Shown here: piece after piece, positions 30,793-34,228 of the stretch
Position numbering within the stretch: the first letter of the stretch is position 1
Layout of the letters: each line of letters begins with the position of its first letter
DNA from: Gemmata sp.
Lineage (GTDB): Bacteria; Planctomycetota; Planctomycetia; Gemmatales; Gemmataceae
Assembly (NCBI GenBank): GCA_022843445.1
Contig: JALHNS010000022.1
Coordinates: forward strand, 1-34,228
DNA: 34,228 nucleotides
Reading direction: 5' to 3'
Position numbers and translations under genes: made by a program
Notes under the pieces: generated by a model
What the model was told of the DNA's origin: nothing
Database searches by the model: none
What the model saw: the letters and a program-made list of their open reading frames with translations, nothing else

Positions 30793-32046
30793 CTACACCG
30801 GCGTGCCGGTCACGCCGCACACTTCCTTCAGCTTCCCGAAGGCCACCACGGTTTGCTTGTCGATCGGGTACGCGTCGAGGTACGCGCGCACGTCCGCGAG
30901 CGTGACCGCCTCGAAGTTCGCCAACTCGGTGTCCACGTCGCGGTACTCGCCGGTGTAGGTCCACGCGGCGGCGATGGCCTGCATGCGGCCCATCGGGCGC
31001 TCGCTGCCGCGCACCACGCGCGACAGAATCTTGCTCTTCGCTTGGTGCAGTTCTTCGGCCGTGATGCCTCCGGCTTGCACTTCGGCGAGCACCTGTTGCG
31101 CGCGCGCGATGTTGTCTTCGGTCGCTTCCGGCTCGCCGCTCAGCGAGACGTACACCGCGCCGTTGCCGTCGTTCTCCACGTAGCTGCAATCGGCCGAGTC
31201 CGCGTGCCCGGGGTCGACCAGCGCCCAGTACAGGCGGCTGCCGCCGTCGTCGCCGACCGCCAGCGCGAGTGCGTCGGCCGCGTACCGCAGGCGCGAGTGC
31301 GCCGGCGGCCCGCCGCACATCATCATCGCGTACTCCTGTTGCACCTTCTCGCGCGTGAGCACGTGTAGCGCCGGTTCGCCGCGCCACTCCGTGCGCTGGC
31401 TGCGGCCCACGGTGTCGGTGTTCCAGTGCGCGCACTTCGCGGCGATCAGTTCCACGAACCGCGGCCAGTCGAAGTTGCCCGCGACCGAAACGACGATGTT
31501 GTTCGCGGCGTAGCGGCGGGTGAAGTAGCCGCGCATCTGCTCGGGCGTGAGCGCCCCGACGCTCTCTTTGGTGCCGAGCACCGAGTTGCCGAGCGGGTGG
31601 TTCGCGTAGTAGAGCCGCCGCGCGCGGTCCCACGCCACGGATCCGGGCTGGTCCTCGTACATCTCGATTTCTTCGAGAATCACCTTCTTTTCCATGTCGA
31701 AGTCGTCGGCGCGCAAGCTGGGGCGCAGGATGTCCGCGAGGATGTCCACGCCCTGCGACAGGTACTCCGGCAGCAGCGCCGCGTAGTACACCGTGTTCTC
31801 TTCGCTCGTGTACGCGTTGTAGTTCGCGCCGATGCGGTCGAAGTCGAGGTTCACGTCCTCGGCGGAGCGGCGCTCGGTGCCCTTGAACATCATGTGTTCG
31901 AGGAAGTGCGACACGCCGGATTCCGCGGGCGTTTCGTCCCGCGACCCGGTGCGCACGAAGAACCCGACCGCGACCGACCGCGCCGCCGGGCTGGTTTCCC
32001 CGATCAGTTGCAGCCCGTTGGGCAGCGTGTGCGAGTGGAACGGCAT
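30793..32046 (-). CDS. M16 peptidase, catalytic subunit (HFLEH)
   Basis: A 417-residue insulinase/pitrilysin-fold zinc peptidase of the M16B (processing-peptidase) type. The zinc motif is HFLEH at residues 47-51 (GVSHFLEHMMFKGTERRS), with the third ligand among Glu125, Glu126 and Glu128 in VILEEIEMYEDQP about 75 residues later. The second half domain (from about 210) keeps only a degenerate Arg/Tyr motif (GDDGGSRLYWALVDPG). That pattern fits the catalytic half of a heterodimer, with the zinc-less M16 protein at 32305-33540 as partner. No signal peptide is visible. ATG 32046 (MPFHSHTLPNGLQL) is the family start; GAGGA and AAGG lie upstream. Confidence 0.93.
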   Translation of the reverse strand: MPFHSHTLPNGLQLIGETSPAARSVAVGFFVRTGSRDETPAESGVSHFLEHMMFKGTERRSAEDVNLDFDRIGANYNAYTSEENTVYYAALLPEYLSQGVDILADILRPSLRADDFDMEKKVILEEIEMYEDQPGSVAWDRARRLYYANHPLGNSVLGTKESVGALTPEQMRGYFTRRYAANNIVVSVAGNFDWPRFVELIAAKCAHWNTDTVGRSQRTEWRGEPALHVLTREKVQQEYAMMMCGGPPAHSRLRYAADALALAVGDDGGSRLYWALVDPGHADSADCSYVENDGNGAVYVSLSGEPEATEDNIARAQQVLAEVQAGGITAEELHQAKSKILSRVVRGSERPMGRMQAIAAAWTYTGEYRDVDTELANFEAVTLADVRAYLDAYPIDKQTVVAFGKLKEVCGVTGTPV

Positions 32047-32060
32047 CGCCTTCTGTCCTC

Positions 32061-32201
32061 TTAAGCGTACCCGCGGAACCAGAACACCCACGCCAGCGCC
32101 GCGGTCAGCGCAACGATCACGCCCGCGATGTACGCGAACACCAAATTCGCCACGGCCTCGTCCGGCTCGCGCGCTACCGATTCTGTGTGCTCTTCGGTCA
32201 T
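32061..32201 (-). CDS. 46-residue single-pass membrane protein in the M16 operon
   Basis: ATG 32201 to TAA 32061 encodes 46 residues: a charged N-terminus (MTEEHTESVAREPDEAVANL) followed by one hydrophobic helix (VFAYIAGVIVALTAALAWVFWF) and a short basic end RGYA. It lies 14 bases before the catalytic M16 gene on the same strand, inside the operon. The hydrophobic segment with N-terminal acidic residues and a terminal Arg fits a tail-anchored or N-in type II small protein. A role as membrane tether for the M16 complex is inference. It may have been missed by gene finders because of size. Confidence 0.72.
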   Translation of the reverse strand: MTEEHTESVAREPDEAVANLVFAYIAGVIVALTAALAWVFWFRGYA

Positions 32202-32215
32202 GATGGACTCAAGTG

Positions 32216-32307
32216 TAGGTCGCTCGCTCCGCGAGCGACCATTCGCGGTGCGAGTGAGTTAAGAGTGATTGCACGCGCCAGTGGTCGCTCTCTCCGCGAG
32301 CGACCTA
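32216..32307. repeat. 92-bp inverted-repeat element with TAGGTCGCTCGC ends
   Basis: Left arm 32216-32241 and right arm 32282-32307 are inverted repeats matching over 12 and 8 bases, with a different 6-base core. The left arm is itself a perfect hairpin GGTCGCTCGC-TCC-GCGAGCGACC. The TAG stop of the upstream M16 gene (read on the minus strand, 32307-32305) is the outer end of the right arm. It separates the two M16 genes from the small membrane gene and may affect relative expression. Confidence 0.65.
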
Positions 32308-33540
32308 CTCTTTCACTTCCAGCGGTTTCGGGCCGAGCGTGACCAGTGTTACGTTCTTCACCGGGTGGCGCTCCAAGTGCGCGAGAATCTTCGCCGGCGT
32401 CAGCCCGTCGATGATCGCCTGAATCTCGTCGAACGAGCGCACGCGGTTCAGGTAGTACCAGTCGGTGGCGATGGCCCCGGCTCGCGCGGAAGTCGATTCT
32501 TCCTGCATGATGAGCGATGACTTCAGCCCGGCTTTCACGCGGTCCAGTTCGTCGTCGCTGATGCCGTCCTTGAGGCGGCGCAGTTCGTTCAGCGTCACGT
32601 CCAGCGTTTCCTGCGCGCGCTCGGCCCGCGTGCCGGCGTAGGCGAGCACGCTGCCCTGAGTCTTCAGCGATTCGTGCGTCGCGTACACGCTGTAGCACAG
32701 GCCCCGCTTCTCGCGCACTTCGGTGAACAGACGCGAACTCATGCCCCCGCTCAGCACGCTCACCGCGGCGCGCGCGTGGTAGAAGTCCGGGTCCGTGATC
32801 GTCACGCTCGGGTACGCGAGCGCGATCTGCGTTTGCGACGTGTCTTTGTGGATGTGTGCCGACTGCGGCACGTGCGGTTGCGGGGTCGCGTCGTCGGTCG
32901 CGCCGGGCTTCCAGTCGCCGAACAACCGGCCCACTTGCTCCTTCAGCGGTTCCCACTCGACGTTCCCGGCGACGGAGAGGATCGTTCCGTTCGGCCGGAA
33001 CCGCGAAGCGTGGACCGCGCGCACCGCGCCGATGGTGAGCGCCTCGAGTTCGGCCACGGTGCCGCGCCGGTCCTTGTTCATCGGCGGCGGGTAGTACCGC
33101 TTGCGCAGTTCCACCATCACCTTCGATTGCGGCGCGTCTTCGAGGCTCTGAATGTCTTGAATCGCCAGCGCGACAACCGGTTCGAGTTCCTCTTCCGGCA
33201 GGTGCGGGCGCAGCAGAATGTCGGCGTAAATGTCGAGCGCCGCGGGCACGTTGCGGGCGAGGGTGGACCCCCAGAATCGCATGTTCACCGCGCCGACGCT
33301 CTCGTCCGAATCGACGCCGAGGTTGTCGAGCGCCAGCGACAGTTCCCGGCTGCCGCGCGCGCCGGCCCCGCGGGTGATGAGGCCCGCGAGCACGCTCGCG
33401 GCGCCGCCGTGCCCGGCGGGGTCGAACGCGCAGCCGGCCGGAACGAGAAAGTTGAACGCGGCCGAGCGGACGTGGTCCATGCGCTCCGCGAGCAGCACAA
33501 GCCCGTTGGCGAACGTGTGCTGGTAAACCTGCTGTCCCAC
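32305..33540 (-). CDS. M16 peptidase-like subunit lacking the zinc motif (RY subunit)
   Basis: A 411-residue M16-fold protein. At the place of HxxEH it reads AGHGGAASVLAGLITRGAG, so it has no zinc site and should not cleave alone. The second half keeps the Arg/Tyr motif SSRLFTEVREKRGLCYSVYA, which in the MPP-like and Sphingomonas M16B heterodimers is supplied by the non-catalytic partner. The protein therefore most likely pairs with the HFLEH subunit at 30793-32046 (inference from established M16B pairs). Start: GTG 33540 with AAAGG at 8 bases. An ATG at 33576, 1 base past the stop of the upstream gene, is an alternative coupled start that would add 12 residues. Confidence 0.88.
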   Translation of the reverse strand: MGQQVYQHTFANGLVLLAERMDHVRSAAFNFLVPAGCAFDPAGHGGAASVLAGLITRGAGARGSRELSLALDNLGVDSDESVGAVNMRFWGSTLARNVPAALDIYADILLRPHLPEEELEPVVALAIQDIQSLEDAPQSKVMVELRKRYYPPPMNKDRRGTVAELEALTIGAVRAVHASRFRPNGTILSVAGNVEWEPLKEQVGRLFGDWKPGATDDATPQPHVPQSAHIHKDTSQTQIALAYPSVTITDPDFYHARAAVSVLSGGMSSRLFTEVREKRGLCYSVYATHESLKTQGSVLAYAGTRAERAQETLDVTLNELRRLKDGISDDELDRVKAGLKSSLIMQEESTSARAGAIATDWYYLNRVRSFDEIQAIIDGLTPAKILAHLERHPVKNVTLVTLGPKPLEVKE

Positions 33541-33577
33541 GCGAGGCACCTTTCGTGATGAGCGCTTTGCGGCCATT

Positions 33578-34159
33578 CTACGGAGGTGAGTGCCACAACC
33601 CAACGGCGAGCGCGGCCCGGTCGGGCAGTTCCACCGCGCGGTACAGCACCTTCGCCGCGCGGAACCCCAGCGACCGGTACAACCGAACCGCGGGGTCGTT
33701 CGTCGCGGTCACTTCGAGGAACGCCCGCGGGAGCCGCGCCTCCGCGAACCCGTGCAGGGCCATTAGCAGCAGCGCGCGGCCGAGGCCGAGGCCGCGGCAC
33801 TCCGGCACCACGCCGAGGTTTTGGATGCCGCCGTGGCCCGCGTCGTCGCGCAAGCCCTGTACGGTGCCGGCGCAGCCGTCCGGCCCGACCACGAGCCACG
33901 TGGCCTGCGGCACGAACCCGACGCGAAAGCGGATCGCGCCCATCAGGTTGTGACAGCCGGCGCGCGTGCCGAGGCTGGGGAACACGAGCGCGTCCTCGTG
34001 CCCGCGGAAGCTGTTGAACTTGGTTTCGGCGTGCAGGTCGAGCAGCGAATCGTCCCACGGGAGCCACTCGAAGCCCGCGGGCAGCGCGGGCACCGGCGGC
34101 AGCGGGTGCCGGAGCGACAGTTCCATGCGGTGCCGCTTGAAGTACTTCACGGTGCGCAT
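33578..34159 (-). CDS. GNAT acetyltransferase, planctomycete RimI-like
   Basis: A 193-residue GNAT-family protein. Motif A is GGIQNLGVVPECRGLGLGRALLLMALHGF, with R-G-L-G-L-G-R binding acetyl-CoA. Motif B is TNDPAVRLYRSLGFRAAKVLYRAVELP. The N-terminal part begins MRTVKYFKRHRMELSLRHPLPP and contains HAETKFNSFRGHEDALVFPSLG, a segment seen in a planctomycete group of these enzymes. ATG 34159 is chosen: it follows the preceding gene's stop by 9 bases, and the basic N-terminus is conserved in character. Acceptor unknown. It heads the M16 operon with the truncated gene upstream. Confidence 0.87.
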   Translation of the reverse strand: MRTVKYFKRHRMELSLRHPLPPVPALPAGFEWLPWDDSLLDLHAETKFNSFRGHEDALVFPSLGTRAGCHNLMGAIRFRVGFVPQATWLVVGPDGCAGTVQGLRDDAGHGGIQNLGVVPECRGLGLGRALLLMALHGFAEARLPRAFLEVTATNDPAVRLYRSLGFRAAKVLYRAVELPDRAALAVGLWHSPP

Positions 34160-34168
34160 GGCCGCATC

Positions 34169-34228
34169 CTACAGCCGCCGGGCCACGAGTACCAGCACCA
34201 ACAGTAGCAGCGCCAGCGCCGCGAGCGC
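34169..34228 (-). CDS. C-terminal end of a membrane protein (partial)
   Basis: The last 19 residues (ALAALALLLLVLVLVARRL) and stop TAG (34171-34169) are read at the window edge. They form a membrane helix with a positive C-terminal end. The stop is 9 bases before the acetyltransferase ATG, so the gene belongs to the same operon. The rest is outside the window, so no function is given. Confidence 0.55.
   Translation of the reverse strand, partial: ALAALALLLLVLVLVARRL

Noticed and set aside
1-34228. CRISPR array, prophage, integron or defence island
   Set aside because: No regularly spaced direct repeats of 24-40 bases, no integrase, transposase, Cas or known defence genes were seen on either strand.

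Overview
The window is GC-rich bacterial chromosome, almost certainly from a Gemmata-like planctomycete (order Gemmatales). Support: a TIGR03000-type domain, which is restricted to planctomycetes (CDS 3078-3827); an N-terminal L-E-x-R-x-V-P-A motif on a large secreted enzyme (CDS 340-2937), typical of planctomycetal surface proteins; several lineage-typical proteins (the TIM-barrel protein at 10595, the acetyltransferase at 34159, Cys/Tyr/Gly-rich secreted proteins at 27325 and 28008); many GTG starts; and weak or absent Shine-Dalgarno sites at many genes. The family names come from reading the translations; no database search was run.

Layout. 1-4.9 kb: tail of an unknown gene, then two GH5 cellulases (one multidomain, with two CBM2-like and two Calx-beta domains) flanking a TIGR03000 protein. 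4.97-5.04 kb: a minus-strand tRNA with anticodon CAU and its own promoter. 5.1-7.3 kb: glycerophosphodiester phosphodiesterase (-), Hsp20 (+) and an ArfB/RF-1-like peptidyl-tRNA hydrolase (-). 7.4-12.7 kb: a PMT/ArnT-like membrane glycosyltransferase, an MmgE/PrpD protein (-), a sugar-phosphate-isomerase-like protein, a methyltransferase and a CopD-like membrane protein. 12.8-16.2 kb: a small unknown protein, an acidic disordered protein with an Arg8 block, a GNAT acetyltransferase, GlgC and a small secreted protein. 16.4-24.8 kb: a transmembrane Ser/Thr kinase, HemL, a membrane-anchored PQQ-type beta-propeller, a D-2-hydroxyacid dehydrogenase, a GAF/PP2C (RsbU-like) phosphatase (-) and LpxA. 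25.0-28.4 kb: a stand-alone HNH protein, NusB, a PHP phosphoesterase (GTGA overlap with nusB) and two secreted Cys-rich proteins. 28.6-30.7 kb: a DegT-type sugar aminotransferase (-) divergent from a GT2 glycosyltransferase. 30.8-34.2 kb: a minus-strand operon of a truncated membrane protein, GNAT, an M16 peptidase-like subunit without the zinc motif, a 46-residue membrane protein and an M16 peptidase with HFLEH.

Most genes are ordinary housekeeping or envelope functions. The most distinctive content lies between the genes: at least eight palindromic or inverted-repeat elements of several families. Two copies have identical 24-55-24 architecture, and in three other elements the terminal TAG doubles as the stop codon of the adjacent gene. 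No CRISPR array, transposase, phage gene, integrase or defence island was seen. No gene-free stretch exceeds about 300 bases; the longest (78-339, 23675-23956, 24794-25070) are covered by feature entries.
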